From NCBI GenBank assembly GCA_027604185.1, contig JADGKB010000017.1:62001-126000 (forward strand): a stretch of DNA of 64,000 nt, written 5' to 3'. This stretch comes from Boothiomyces macroporosus (Eukaryota; Chytridiomycota; Chytridiomycetes; Rhizophydiales; Terramycetaceae). This document shows positions 21,915 through 33,633 of this stretch, in pieces (the stretch's first letter is position 1; each line of letters begins with the position of its first letter). The position numbers and the translations under genes were made by a program. A model generated the notes under the pieces. It saw only the letters and a program-made list of their open reading frames with translations. It was not told where the DNA came from and did no database searches.

Positions 21915-24115
21915 ATGTTCACAAAAAGGATTGCAAAGTCAGCGCTGATTTACGGATTCGACAGCTTCAATCATGTTAACCATTCCTTGAAACCCACCGG
22001 ACTATTTGGGTATAAAGGATTGGATAAACCAGACGGATTATTGAAAGCAGCAGAGGCATGCGTTAAACAAGCAATAGCAATTACGACCGACATTTGTAAT
22101 GCGCATACGCAGGTAGAAATCGAAAAGACTGTGAAAAGAATTGACACCATTTCCGATGTGCTTTGCACTGTACTAGACTGTTCGGAACTAATACAAAATG
22201 TCCATTCTGACGAAGAGTTTGCAAAAGTAGCCGGCGATGTTTCTAATTTATTGAATTCATTCCTCAATCAATTGAATACCCACCAAGGATTGTACTCTGC
22301 CCTAAAGCAAGTGGTTGAACATCCTGTTGTTTGCAACAGATTGTCTAAACAAGAATATGCAGTGGCAAAGCTGCTATTGCAGGATTTTGAAAAGTCCGGA
22401 GTGCATATGCCTCAAAGTGAGAGGAATCAATTCATTGAAATAAATGACTCAATTCGGAAGCTGGGGCTAGAGTTCTCGGCAGTATCTCATCCTGCAGACT
22501 CGCAAATTATCCTGAAAAATCAAAATAATCCTCTTGAAGGCGTACCTCCTCAACTCTTGCTTTATTTGGAGAATAGGAAAGATGGGTCAAAGCTGTCGAT
22601 CCCTGCTGATACTGGAATTACTAATCTAATACTAAAGACTGCTAAGAAAGAAGAAACAAGAAAGGCTATATTCATGGGAATGAATTCCGCTTCAAATGAT
22701 CAGGTCAATAAATTGGAGGAATTATTGAAAGAGCGTGCACGTCTTGCACAGTTACTCAACAAGGAAAGTTATGGGCATATGTACTTGGTTGATAAAATGG
22801 CAGGAAGTCCAGGTATTAATTATTTAACCCAGAAATTGTTGATTCCTTTCTCAAATCTTTGTCCCATAGCAATCTCCCGGCCGCAGCGAACGATTTTAAC
22901 CAGTTACATCGTCTTAAGCAAGAGGATATGGGTAAAGATGCCGTTGTTAATGCATGGGATAAACTCTACTACTCTCAAAGACTAATTCCACAAGCAAAAA
23001 CTTCTCCGTCACATTCGCTCAGTGAATTTTACTCTGTTGGAACTGTTTTTCAAGGGTTATCAGACATTTTTGAGGCGATTTATGGTCTCAAATTTGAATT
23101 GGAAGTGACTTCACCTGGAGAAACATGGCATGATCAAGTCCGGAAAATTAATGTCGTTCATGAAACAGAAGGGAAGATTGGAACTATTTACTGTGATCTA
23201 TTCGAGCGAGGAAAAGATGAGCCACCAAAATACGTGAATGCAGCTCATTTTACTGTCAGGTGTTCCAGAAGAATCGACGACGACGAGTTTATTGTGAAAG
23301 AGCAGAATTGGAGAATGAAAAACCCTAAATCTGAAAAGACAGTAAGAACTAAAGAAGGCACAAAATGCCATCAATTGCCTATCGTTGCTCTTGTGACAAA
23401 TTTCCCCCGAGCTCACAGAAATTCACCTTGCTTTCTGAATTTAAATGACATTGAAACTTTGTTTCATGAGATGGGTCATGCGATGCATTGTAATTCGTTG
23501 TTAATACTAGCGATGTTGGCCCAAACAGATTACCAGCACATCTCTGGAACTAGAGTGGTTATGGATTTTGTCGAAGTGCCATCAATACTGATGGAATATT
23601 TTGCCAGAATGCCCGAACTTTTGCATGATATTGGCAGACACCATCAAACAGGAGAGCGCCCACCCAAGTCTTTGATAGATTTGCATTTGTCATACCAAAA
23701 TATTGGAAACGGGCTGGAAACTCAAAATCAAATTCAATTGGCAATGCTGGATCAAATTTATCACTCTGCTGTGGTAAAGGACCCACATTTTGATAGCTCA
23801 GCAGCGCTTTACAACCTTTCCAAGGAAATGAACCCAATACCTATGCCACCTCCATCCAAATGGCAAGTTCAATTTTCTCATTTGTTCTCGTATGGATCTA
23901 TATACTACACTTATCTGTGGTCAAGAAGATGGGCCAGCAGAATATTTACAAAGCACTTTGCGAATCAGCCTCGTAGTGATTGGCGAAAAGGCGGTGAGCA
24001 GCTTCGCCATGAAGTTCTAGGTGTTGGCGGAGGAAGAGATCCCTTCATCGGATTGGAAGCCGTAGGGGTCGTGAAAGAAGGGGAAAGAGAGGGTATTTAT
24101 GAAGATATGTTGTAA
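21915..24115 (+). CDS. OCT1: Mitochondrial intermediate peptidase (M3 metallopeptidase)
   Basis: It encodes 719 aa after two introns. The first (22813-22832, 20 nt) restores frame into IVDSFLKSLSHSNLPAAAND. The second (23490-23510, 21 nt) contains no stop and is a multiple of three, so an ORF finder keeps it. Its removal restores HEMGHAMHSMLAQTDYQHIS, the exact family spacing after the HExxH zinc motif (LFHEMGHAMH). The following VMDFVEVPSILMEYF block is diagnostic of M3. A short N-terminal presequence (MFTKRIAKSALIYGF) is basic and suits matrix import. The enzyme removes octapeptides from imported precursors after MPP cleavage. Confidence 0.92.
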
Positions 24116-24148
24116 TAATATATATTGACTATTTGCAAATGACCAGTG

Positions 24149-24580
24149 TTAATAAGTGTCGACGCTGATTGAGGTCAAAGCTTCTTGAAGGTTGAGAGCC
24201 AGCAGATTCGCCTATATTAAAAAGACCTACCCTATTATTCAGTAGTCCTAATTCCACTTCAACCCCAGCTAGAATTCCAACCAAAAATGTTCCTACTCGA
24301 ACAACACAAATATTTCCTTCTTCGTTGTTGATTATCAAAGAGTTGAGGCTTTTCCGATTCGACATTACATTTGGCGTTCCATGCTTCATGTATGCAAACC
24401 ATGCATTATCCAATAGAGCAGAGAGCACTTTGATTTCCGACAACTCCCCACCATAGTGTGAAACTAGCCGACCATCCTTATCGCTTATGCTAATTTAGTG
24501 GTTATTTACAATGCTGATTGCATTCCTTCCTCCAGAGCGTCAGACAAAGTTTGCCGTATTCCTGATGCACTCAACAACAT
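24149..24580 (-). CDS. LAMTOR2: Ragulator subunit LAMTOR2 (roadblock fold)
   Basis: Two introns (20 and 19 nt) yield 130 aa, close to the 125 aa of the animal protein. Features aligned with the family are the N-terminal helix IRQTLSDALEEGMQSAFISD, the central LDNAWFAYMKHG block (animal NIWAAYDRNG), the beta-strand segment ICVVRVGTFLVGILA and the terminal helix ANLLALNLQEALT. The terminal helix appears only after the 19-nt intron is spliced. LAMTOR2/p14 with LAMTOR3 forms the Ragulator/EGO scaffold that tethers Rag GTPases to lysosome or vacuole for TORC1 activation. Divergent from VTI1 with 134 bp between starts. Confidence 0.85.
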
Positions 24581-24714
24581 TTTAAAATTTGGAAATTATT
24601 CCAGGCGACCCGTCGTATATGTTGAAATTCGCTTGTGAAATTGAATTGCGGCTTGCTTTATCTTGTACTTTTGTAGTGCTGGAAATTTAGGTTTTTCGTT
24701 TCACTGCATCACAA

Positions 24715-25484
24715 ATGGGAGACTCGCACATTTACGACACTTATGAAAAGGAATACAAAACCCTGTACGAGGGCATTTCAAAGAAAATCGCCTCCTTGAA
24801 AACTTCGGGTATCTGGAATTAATATAGACCAGCGCAATTTGCTTACTAATCAAATCAATCGCGAATTGGAGGAGGCTGATGAAATCGTAAATACAGACTA
24901 AATTAGCTTGGGCAAATGGAAATGGAACTGATGTCGCTATCACCACAGAAACGAAATCAAAATACTGTTACACTAAGGACTTACAAGGATTCCTTAAAGA
25001 AATTAAAAAAAGAGTTGGTAAAGGAACGCTAAAATAGAATACGGCTTCATTGTCTGAAAGAGACCAGCTTTTAGGTTCTCAAATAGTAATGCTAGGTTCT
25101 CATGCAATCGATATTGGACACGAAGAAACCAATCAGAGATCCAAATTATTGCAAGGGACTGACCGTCTAGAAAATGCGAGCAAGAGGCTCGAAGGAGCGC
25201 AAAGATTAGCGTTGGAAACAGAAGCGATTGGTATTAGCACTCTGGGTGATCTGCATCGGCAACGTAACCAAATTGAGAGAACCAGAGATGGAGTAAGCAG
25301 ATCAACTAACTTTAGCTGGTGCATGCAGATACATGGATAGCCAAGAGTCAAGGGGTATTGAAAGGCATGCAGAAAAAGTAAGTCTCCTTAACGTAGACTG
25401 ATGGAAAATAAGCTTTTGATGTGGGCAATCGTTGCGCTATTGGTAATCCTTATTCTTGCAATCATCGTTGCTAAAGTAGCATGA
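24715..25484 (+). CDS. VTI1: Qb-SNARE Vti1
   Basis: Five introns of 19, 20, 20, 23 and 19 nt leave 222 aa. The N-terminal Habc domain begins SHIYDTYEKEYKTLYEGISK, with the LEEADEILGQMEMEL motif split by an intron. The Qb SNARE helix contains LLQGTDRLENASKRLEGAQR, ALETEAIGISTLGDLHRQRN and the central Gln layer region. A C-terminal TM anchor (LLMWAIVALLVILILAIIV) ends in A-K-V-A. Vti1 mediates fusion in Golgi, endosome and vacuole traffic. Five introns in 770 bp make it one of the most intron-dense genes here. None of the exons is long enough to stand out as an ORF except the middle one. Confidence 0.92.
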
Positions 25485-25525
25485 TTATTAATATATTTTT
25501 TCAACGTTTTAAATTTTTCCATTCG

Positions 25526-27042
25526 ATGGAACACACTCAAAAAAAGTTGAAGGTGGATACTTCGAAAGATGAATCAGAGGAAGATGAATGGGATGATATT
25601 ATACCGAACGAAACAGCAGCACCGGAATACAATGCACCGGATCCGCAGGTGAAGAATATCGAAATCGTAATTGAAAACAAGCTACCAAGCAAGACTGGAA
25701 TCAAAAAGAGAGATCGCATACTAAGAAGAAATATTCACCACGTTCATCTGCTGTGTTTGCTCTCGTCCGTAATTCACCGAAACCATTGGATTAACCAACC
25801 GTCAACATTGGCAAATCTTTTATCGCTAATACCAAAGAGCTTTTCCATTATAAACAAATCCAACATAAAGAAATTTGCGATCTGGTTCCATCACTATGTC
25901 ATTAGCGAAAAATTCGACTGGGATCCATTTGGAGAAGTAGAGTTGCTATTTGTTGGGGCCCTGAGAGCTGCAAATGTACAAACCAGACTTATTGCATCAC
26001 TCTATCCAATATCTCTATCTTTAGCAAAAAGTACCCCAAATTGTCCTGTCATTTATTGGGGAGAGGTGTTTCTGGATTACGAATGGATTGCAATTAGCTC
26101 TGAGGGAAATTTGGGACCTGATCATTTTGTTAATAGCTCCAATAGCTACATAATTGCATTGGATACAGAGTTTGGGATTAAGGATATTACAAAAAAATAC
26201 AGTCATCAATGGGGTGCTATTACTAGTAAATTACGAAGCGAGGAATGGTGGAATAGTACACTATGGCTTTACTCTAAATCACACAGCACAGCTGGTGATA
26301 TGCTAGATGACTTGGAGATGCAGAGAAATGAAGCCAATGAAAAGATGCCCTCAAATCTAAAGGGATTTCTTAACCACCCTTTGTACGCTTTACAGAGGCA
26401 TTGTAAGAAAAATGAAGTAATTTACCCAGATGGAAAGAAACACGCTGTTGGAATGTTTAAGAGTGAACTAGTCTATCCGAGGACATTGGTGAAGATGGTA
26501 AAATCTCATTAACATTTGCTTTTATCAGAAATTGCCTGGAAAAAGGAAGGTAGGCAAGTCAAAGAAGGGGAGGAACCATTTCGAATTACAAAAGAAGATT
26601 CAGTAAGCGCTCAGTTATATGGGGAATGGCAGACAGAAGTGCTTTCAAGGCCAATTCTTCAAGTAATTGAGACCTAACCTAGAACATGGCGCTTCCGTCG
26701 AATAAATATGGAAACTTTGAGTTATTCCATCCCAATATGCTTCCGGTTGGCTGTGTGCATCTGAGTGGTCCGTACTACAAGAGAATCGCAAAGTCATTGG
26801 GGATATCGTTTAAAGAAGTGGTTACAGGATTTGAATTTCGCAATAGGCGAATGGTACCAGTTGTAGATGGAGTCTTGGTTTTTGAACAAGACGCTCCTGT
26901 GCTTAAAGACTCTGTTCAAGAATTCATCGTGCAAGAACGCCAGAAAATATTAAAGCAAAAGGAAAAGACTATTTGGGAGCGGTGGAGAAGGCTGATCATG
27001 AAATTACTATTGCAAAAGCGTTTAGAAAAAGAGTATTTATAA
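25526..27042 (+). CDS. RAD4: Rad4/XPC nucleotide excision repair protein
   Basis: It encodes 491 aa, shorter than yeast Rad4, from the ATG of MEHTQKKLKVD. An acidic N-terminus is followed by the transglutaminase-like segment (VGALRAANVQTRLIASLYP) and BHD1 (LNHPLYALQRHCKKNEVIYP). BHD2 lies in VKMLLSEIAWKKEGRQVKEG and BHD3 in NKYGNFELFHPNMLPVGCVH with TGFEFRNRRMVPVVDGVLV. The C-terminal WERWRRLI matches the family end. The intron at 26498-26518 must end in TG, not AG, to keep the BHD2 frame; the second intron (20 nt) is canonical. The protein recognises helix-distorting damage together with Rad23 and a centrin. Confidence 0.88.
26498..26518 (+). other. 21-nt intron with TG 3' splice site
   Basis: The sequence starts GTAAAATCTC and ends ATTAACATTTG. 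Removing exactly these 21 nt joins VKM to LLSEIAW in frame and gives the same spacing (V-x5-S-x3-W) as Rad4/XPC BHD2. The nearest AG (end of TTTATCAG) puts the following exon in the wrong frame, which then runs into a stop. Confidence 0.65.
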
Positions 27043-27057
27043 ATTATTACATGTAAA

Positions 27058-27650
27058 CTATTCATCCTCTTCTTGAGGCATGGCATTATCAGCCAAGAAT
27101 GCTTCCAATTCGTCATTTTCAAGTCGCAGCTCTTCCAACTTTCTTTCCATTACAGTCTTTTCTGCTTGTAATGTATGCACTCGATCGCGAAGTCTACATT
27201 AAATTCAAGATACTCTCCCATTTCATCACTGACTCTTTTTTGTTCGTTATCCAACACTCTACATTCTTCTTGCTGTATTTTGCACTGATTTTTTATTTCA
27301 ATTGAAGTCTGCATTAGCAACTCTAGCTCTTGTCTTGATTTCTGGGTTCGATCTACCAATACGTCAATGTGCTTGATTATCATTGCAAATTTTGGATTCT
27401 CTTTCACTTTCTTCATATCCGCAATATCCTCTTCCGTTAGAATCTGAGCAAATGCGATTTTCTTTGCTGCACCCAGAGTCGAGTTGTCTGGATTTAGCTT
27501 GTCCTTGTTCTTGTTTGACACTGTTCGCTCTCTTTCATTTTGGGTTGGAGGATTATCCTGATTGAACAAATCTTCATCGGAGGCCGCAGCTGCGAATGAT
27601 TTCCCAGAATTATTAGACGGCTTTGGAATAACAAATTTATCGTTTTCCAT
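27058..27650 (-). CDS. Small coiled-coil protein, unknown
   Basis: One 20-nt intron (27194-27213) is removed to give 190 aa. The first 80 residues are polar with an Ala/Asp/Pro-rich stretch. From about residue 85 the protein is a continuous coiled coil: MIIKHIDVLVDRTQKSRQEL, then ELRDRVHTLQAEKTVMERKL and ELRLENDELEAFLAD. It ends in acidic PQEEDE. I recognise no family. It converges with RAD4 across 15 bp and lies 24 bp downstream of nothing but the MIOS stop, so it is a tightly packed independent gene. Confidence 0.7.
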
Positions 27651-27674
27651 GAGATTTGATTCAAAGTTTTATTT

Positions 27675-30367
27675 TTAGTTGAAATTACACAGGCAGTCAC
27701 AGTTCGCTACTGGGCACTGAATATTACTTTCAAACCATTCAAATATATGTTTGGAATGTCCGCCATGGCTACAAGATTGACACCATGTAAACCACAGATC
27801 AAACTTGGACAGCGGATCTAAATTAAAACAAGATTACCGATGGTATTTATCTTTTTAGGGTTAATGGTATCGAGGGTGGTATCATACGGTACGCCAACAG
27901 ACATCAGACATAATGAGCATTTTGGAAATGCTTTTTGGCAAGACGGACAATTAGATATTTTAGATTTCAATGCACCAACTGGCACCGATATTGATTGCGT
28001 ATTTGATTTTTTAGCCAACTTTAATATTGGTGATATTGGTTGACTGCAAAATTGACATTTTACATGAATCTGGGGAGGGACATCTACCTTTGGATTTTGG
28101 ATTTGCAACCGAGCTATATCAAATTCGGCACGTATGTGGAACAGCTCCCACTGATCCAACAATTCTAGATAACTTGAATTAGTAAAGTTTACGTTTCAAT
28201 CCAGATTTCCATTCTTGGATCGCTTTCCATTGGGTATAAACTAAGCAACAATACTACGGATTGAATATCCCCTGTTTTATCAATATACTTTTCCATTAAT
28301 GTTATCGAGTTGGTTGTCCATCCTGTTATTAAGAGTCCGTCAATACGTCCCTGCTCAGTGACTTTACTTGACCATTTCGTTATGTAGGAATTTAACTTGC
28401 TTAACACTAGTTTACCTCTTGATCATTTAAAAATAAAAGTGCCATAATCATTCTCTCATAGAGCGGAAGTGATGTTTCTGACAGAACTAGATTCCAATTT
28501 CCCTCAGAGGACATGATCCCAAATAATGCCCTGAGGTATGGGTCAGCCAACTGATAAGATAGATTCTTGCACAAACTCTTCCAAATACTTCGATCAGAAT
28601 CGGACGATAAATTGCCAAATCCCCCAGCGAGTGCCGCAGCAACCAGCATAAGTCGTTCATCTACAATTAGCCTCAAAATACTTCTACTGGAGTTTAAACA
28701 CTCGATGGTTTTGCTTAAATCTGCATAGTACAAAAATGTCAACCCTGCAGCCTTTTCATATTCGCCATCATATTCAATTCTAGGTTTACACACAAGTTAC
28801 TTTCTAATTGCCTCTTGGAACTTTACATGGTCGACTTCAGGATCGCGGTAGTGCCAGCCACATAGATACAAACCCAAATCTCTCACTTGGTTCTTGTATA
28901 TCTTTATGTTGAAACCCAACCGCAGATCAATGATCTTTTCTTTCGTTACTTGAAAATTACCTTGACTTTCTTGCATTGACACCATCATTTGCTGAAGACC
29001 GACGAGACCTAGTGCTTGATCTACCTTCAGATTTGGGGGCAAGTTCTTCAATGCTAGAATTAGGTTCACTTACCATACGCATACCTCCATGCGCATTTCA
29101 AATGGTCTTCAAATTTGATCGAGTTCAAATTAGTCTCCACCTTTGATTAGCACTCGCATACGTTTAAGGCATATCCTTGAATTGCCCTAGATTGCATAGT
29201 CTCTGATATATCATCATTTTTAAATTTAGATTCTTTGATTTTAGAGGTGTAGTGCAAAATCCTGTTGTTTTCTGAAGCTGAAATATTCAAATTCGGAGAC
29301 CAGCTTGAAAATCGAATTGGTGGGATTTGATAAGGCTCCAAACGCAATTCTTTCCCTGAACAAAGCAGCACAGAATATCCAAGCGATTTTATAGTGTTTT
29401 TCTGTATCCATGCAATATTGTTAATATTCAAATCAGAGAATTTCACTAGGCTAAATATTTAGAGTACCACTCCGTGTTCGATATACTACAGTATTTTTTA
29501 CTTCCACACTATTCTGCACCAAGTCAAATTGACTTTTAGACTCGCCAGTTGATTTAATTGAATCTATTCCCATTTGGGCATTGAAACAAACTGAATCCGT
29601 TTCCCACAATCTTACTATCGGAGATTCCTTACCAAATCCACTTAAAACTCCATTTCTTGCGTTACACCACGCAATTCCTCCTATTCCAAATCTAAAATCT
29701 GAATTCACAGTGAGAATTGCTTCGCTTATTTTCCTAGTATCCCATACTTTAATTACCCCGTCCTCTGCAAAGGATGCAAACCTTTGTATTGCAAACGGAT
29801 CACTGGTTATTCCATGAACAGCTTTTGTACTAATTGTAAAAATAGGGCTAGCATCTGGATTATCCCTCAAATCATAGCCCCGAATTAACTGTTTGCCCAT
29901 TCCTGCAACAACAGTGTCTGAAGAGTTTAACCAGGATGCCGAAGTAACACCTTGAGAGCTGCCATGTTTAGATAACACAGCATGCTGATGTCAGAATAAA
30001 TGTACCGTATTATTAACATCCCAAAACAATAAGCCGAATTCGTTTTTTGCTTTGTCCAACCCAGATAATAGAATATTCCTTCTCGAAGGACTCCATTTGA
30101 CTACATTACAGTTCCTCGATGCTTTGGTCCCTAAATCGTTTACTAGGCTCGTATCCGTGGTTTTTACCAGCTTGATTTGCCCTGAAGCAAACCCAAGTGC
30201 TGTGAGCGTCGACTGGCTTGAAATGCAACTAATCAGCGGGAACTCTGTGTTTATCTGAACAAGCTTTGGTTGGGGCGAAAGGTCGTATATCCGCAAATCT
30301 GATCCGGCAATTATACATTTTTTGTCAATTACTTCTATGCTTTTTTAGCAGATTCTTACTTTAGCAT
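27675..30367 (-). CDS. MIOS: MIOS/Sea4, GATOR2 (SEACAT) subunit
   Basis: Nine introns of 20-22 nt leave 835 aa, near the 875 of the animal protein. The N-terminal WD40 propeller includes CIIAGSDLRIYDL, SRRNILLSGLDKAKNEFGLL, ASFAEDGVIKVWDTRK and IVRLWETD. A helical middle follows. The C-terminal zinc module has CQFCSQPI, NCPSCQKAFPKCSLCLM, LWFTWCQSCSHGGHSKHIFE and CPVANCDCLC, the RING-like signature of MIOS/Sea4. The last of these is joined by the final 20-nt intron. GATOR2 antagonises GATOR1 to keep Rag GTPases active toward TORC1. LAMTOR2 lies about 3 kb away, in the same pathway, though nothing in the sequence shows co-regulation. Confidence 0.92.
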
Positions 30368-30569
30368 TTCAAAAAATGTCAAAATTTTAAGGCTTGGAAT
30401 ACAAGATATCTGACTAATCAAACATCACTAGATTAGATTTTGTTATTGGGAAGAATCTTGTTCTTTGTGTATCCAGATTTCAAGCAATAGAAACCTTTGG
30501 TAATTAATGGAAAGTAATTTGAACCCAAAGAAGAAGGAATTCTTTAGTTTTAACTAGATATTGATTTTA

Positions 30570-33500
30570 ATGTCCGAATTTCAAAACTTGCTCATGATCT
30601 CAGAATCGGACGACAAGAGTGAGAAAATATTTCAAAACCATGTTTTATCAGTGTGTAATGCATTGGGCGGGCATGAACAAGATGTATATATTCCTGGGGA
30701 CGAAGCTTATGGTAATCAATACTGATGCAGACTGTCTGCGTGATCTAAAACGATTCATCAAAATGGATGAAAATGAAGGAACAAAGAACGCTCATTTTTT
30801 ACTTGGGAAATGGAATATAATGACATCGGATTTGATCCCACTGTTTTTGCATTCGGCTGCAGATCCAGATATTACAAAGGAGAATATGCGAATATCCCTA
30901 GGGTCTCTGGATGTCATGGTTAGTTTAACTATGCCACTAAAAGAACGGGATAACACCTTTAATCAATTTTACATGACTTACAAAGGAGGGTTTTTAAAGA
31001 CAGGATTTTGGAAAGCAGTCTTGAATGTTATAGTGCACCTGCTCTCTACTCCCCAACAGTGATCTTGTTGTTAATCGTAGTAAAAGAGATGAACTGCACA
31101 AGCAAAAGCTCCTCTTACCAATCACGCTAATCAGAAATATCCTTGCTATTGATGACATTCAAGAATCTACAGCAATGTCAAATAATCAATACGTAAAATC
31201 CAAGTTGCAGGAAGAGCTGGTAGAAAAGCTGAATCAAGAAGGTGTCATTGAATTCATCATGTCACTTGGCGGTTCACTGACAGACTTTGAATATAGGAGC
31301 TTAAATACCCTTACTTTGGAAATTTTTCACCATATATTCTATGGAAGAAATATTGATGACTTTTTCCAAACTTCTGGGACTGCAAAGTCTAATTTGCAGG
31401 ACATGCTAAAGAAAGAAAAGCTGTCAAGGAAAGTAATTGTTAATCTAGGAAAGCGACAAACACGAGACACTCCAGATTTGGAAGTACCTATGCAATCAAA
31501 ACCAATAGTGGCCAGCAAGTTCACACGACTGCAGTACCCACACAAATTGGGCTGACATTGGACAAGACCAAAAAACCAAACACTCGAAGTACCAAATATG
31601 AGGTAATCCAGACTTATATTAGTTTGACAATGTAATTGAAAAACCTTTTGTTCTGAATAGCTCAGTAGTTACCCACAAAGAAATACTGTTTAATTTTTAT
31701 GAGAATTGCTTTAACGGTAAATATTGCTGAAGTAGTCGTTATGGCATCTGTAAAAAGGGATTTTGACATCGACTCTACTTCTGTCATTGATGAAGATTAT
31801 AGACACTATTTTTCAGTCCTTGGGTTCATGCTTGCTTACTTTCTTGAGCTTCCAAATGTAAATCTCGATTGATTTAGAATGAACGATCGTTTGAAAACAT
31901 TGCTGGAGTAATCAACTATCCTACTGTATACTTGATATTCAAGAAGCTTGATACCTACCGGTCAGAAAAAGTATCACTTTTCTAACTAAAGAATTGGAAA
32001 GATTTGCAAACCACCTTGGTTGCATTTCGAAATATGGTATTTTCTTAATAATTTAGCTACTTGTGATCGATATCATGTACAAATCAAATCTAAATGATTT
32101 GATTGATTTATCGGTTCAATTACTGAGCAATCTGTTCTATGAACAAGGAAATATTCATTTGCTTGTAGGTCTTACCAGAGATTCTGCTCCAAGGGGACAA
32201 AAGTATTCTTAATTAACGAGATATCTGCAGGTTTTGGTAGAAACTATCCATACTGTTTTTGATCTGTTAAAGAACAATTTCCGTAATGGTATTGTGATCA
32301 GACGCAAAATTGACAGGCCAGCTGGTAATATTGACTGATTGTTAGGAGATGATGGAAATGACAGTGATGATGAAGCATTTCAGCAAGTTTCTTCTGAAAG
32401 AGTTATGAGCGTATCACAGTTCGAAAACGTACTTTGGATTAATGATAGTTATTTGGTTACGAATCTGTAATTGCAACATATATTGCGCTTTTAGAGTATT
32501 ATGAAGTTCTCTCGGAGAAATATATCAAATATATCCTCGAAATGCTCCAATGTATTTCCAGCACTGATCAATGCGATAAAGAAGCACTCTTGTATCAAGT
32601 AAATTGTAGACATAATCTAAGGCTCACACATTCCATTTGTTCAATAGAATATCACACAGCCCTCTTTCAAAGGCTAGTAAATTTACAGAATTGGTGGCCT
32701 TTATCAATCTTATAACCTCCGCAGCAATTAAAAGACTGTCAGAAAACCCCACATTGGTTTTGGAGCTATTTTTTTCGAAAACTAGGAGCGATTGTATTAG
32801 AATTATGAACAATCAGTTTGAGACTGAAGATTTCGATGAATATTTAAATGAGGTAACTCCCTTTTAAGCAAGATTGCTGGAGATACAGAAGAAAAAATAA
32901 CAGAGAAATATTCAGTACCAGCGACGGACAAGGGGTAAAACTAATTTTTAATCTAGTGAATTACTGCAGCAAATCAGATCCCTTTCAGAATTAATTAGAA
33001 AAAATCCAAGAGGAAAATTGTTGGTTAAATGGATTTCTCGGGTTCGTCAAATTTAACTTAGATCATGCGTCTAGTGATGCACGATGATTTGGATGACTTT
33101 GCTGTTAATAGAGAAAGCGGAATATTAGTAAGTAACTTTATTTGGGAATCAGCCGCTCCGTATGATGCTGAAGAGTTTCTCACAAAAGAATCCGTACAAT
33201 ATTTGATGAGCCTCTTGGGTTTTACTAAATTTGAAGATACATGGATGTTTCCAAAAGAAATAGAGTTGGAAACAATTGAAAATTTGGAAAATCTCAGTTT
33301 GTTCTCCAAAACCACAAAGTTAGGCAAAGGTATAAAGCGTACTGCCAACGCTCTTGAAAACAGCGTGGACAGTAGTACTAATATCCCGTTGGAAAAGTCC
33401 CCATTAAAAGTAATCATTTTTAATATAGCAAATTGCCGAGCCTATCACAGAAATATTCAGTAGCGATAAAGTCGAAATGCCAGTTGATTGGGAGGAAGAC

Positions 33501-33605
33501 GGAGATGATTTTCAGCAGAGTGAACTTGAAAATAGCAAGAAGAAACGTGCTAGGATAATTGAGGTAATCTTTAGTTCATTCCAGTTTTCTGACGAAGACG
33601 ATTGA
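30570..33605 (+). CDS. TOF1: TIMELESS/Tof1/Swi1 replication fork protection protein
   Basis: About 17 introns of 18-26 nt can be placed, leaving 894 aa. The N-terminal TIMELESS domain begins LLMISESDDKSEK and contains DCLRDLKRFIKMDENEGTKN, LIPLFLHSA, SLDVMVSLTMPLKERD and LPITLIRNILAIDD. Splicing then gives TRHSRFGSTYAIK, the strongly conserved HSRFGGT block. Downstream are YFSVLGFMLAYFLELPN, HTVFDLLKNNF and TLVLELFFSKTRSDC, matching VELLFWKT of the family. Tof1-Csm3 travels with the replisome and mediates checkpoint signalling and fork pausing. The third intron (26 nt, donor GTCAAG) is the least certain. The last 21-nt intron is optional since it has no stop. Confidence 0.88.
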
Positions 33606-33633
33606 TGCTTCCATTACAATAAAAACAATTTAT

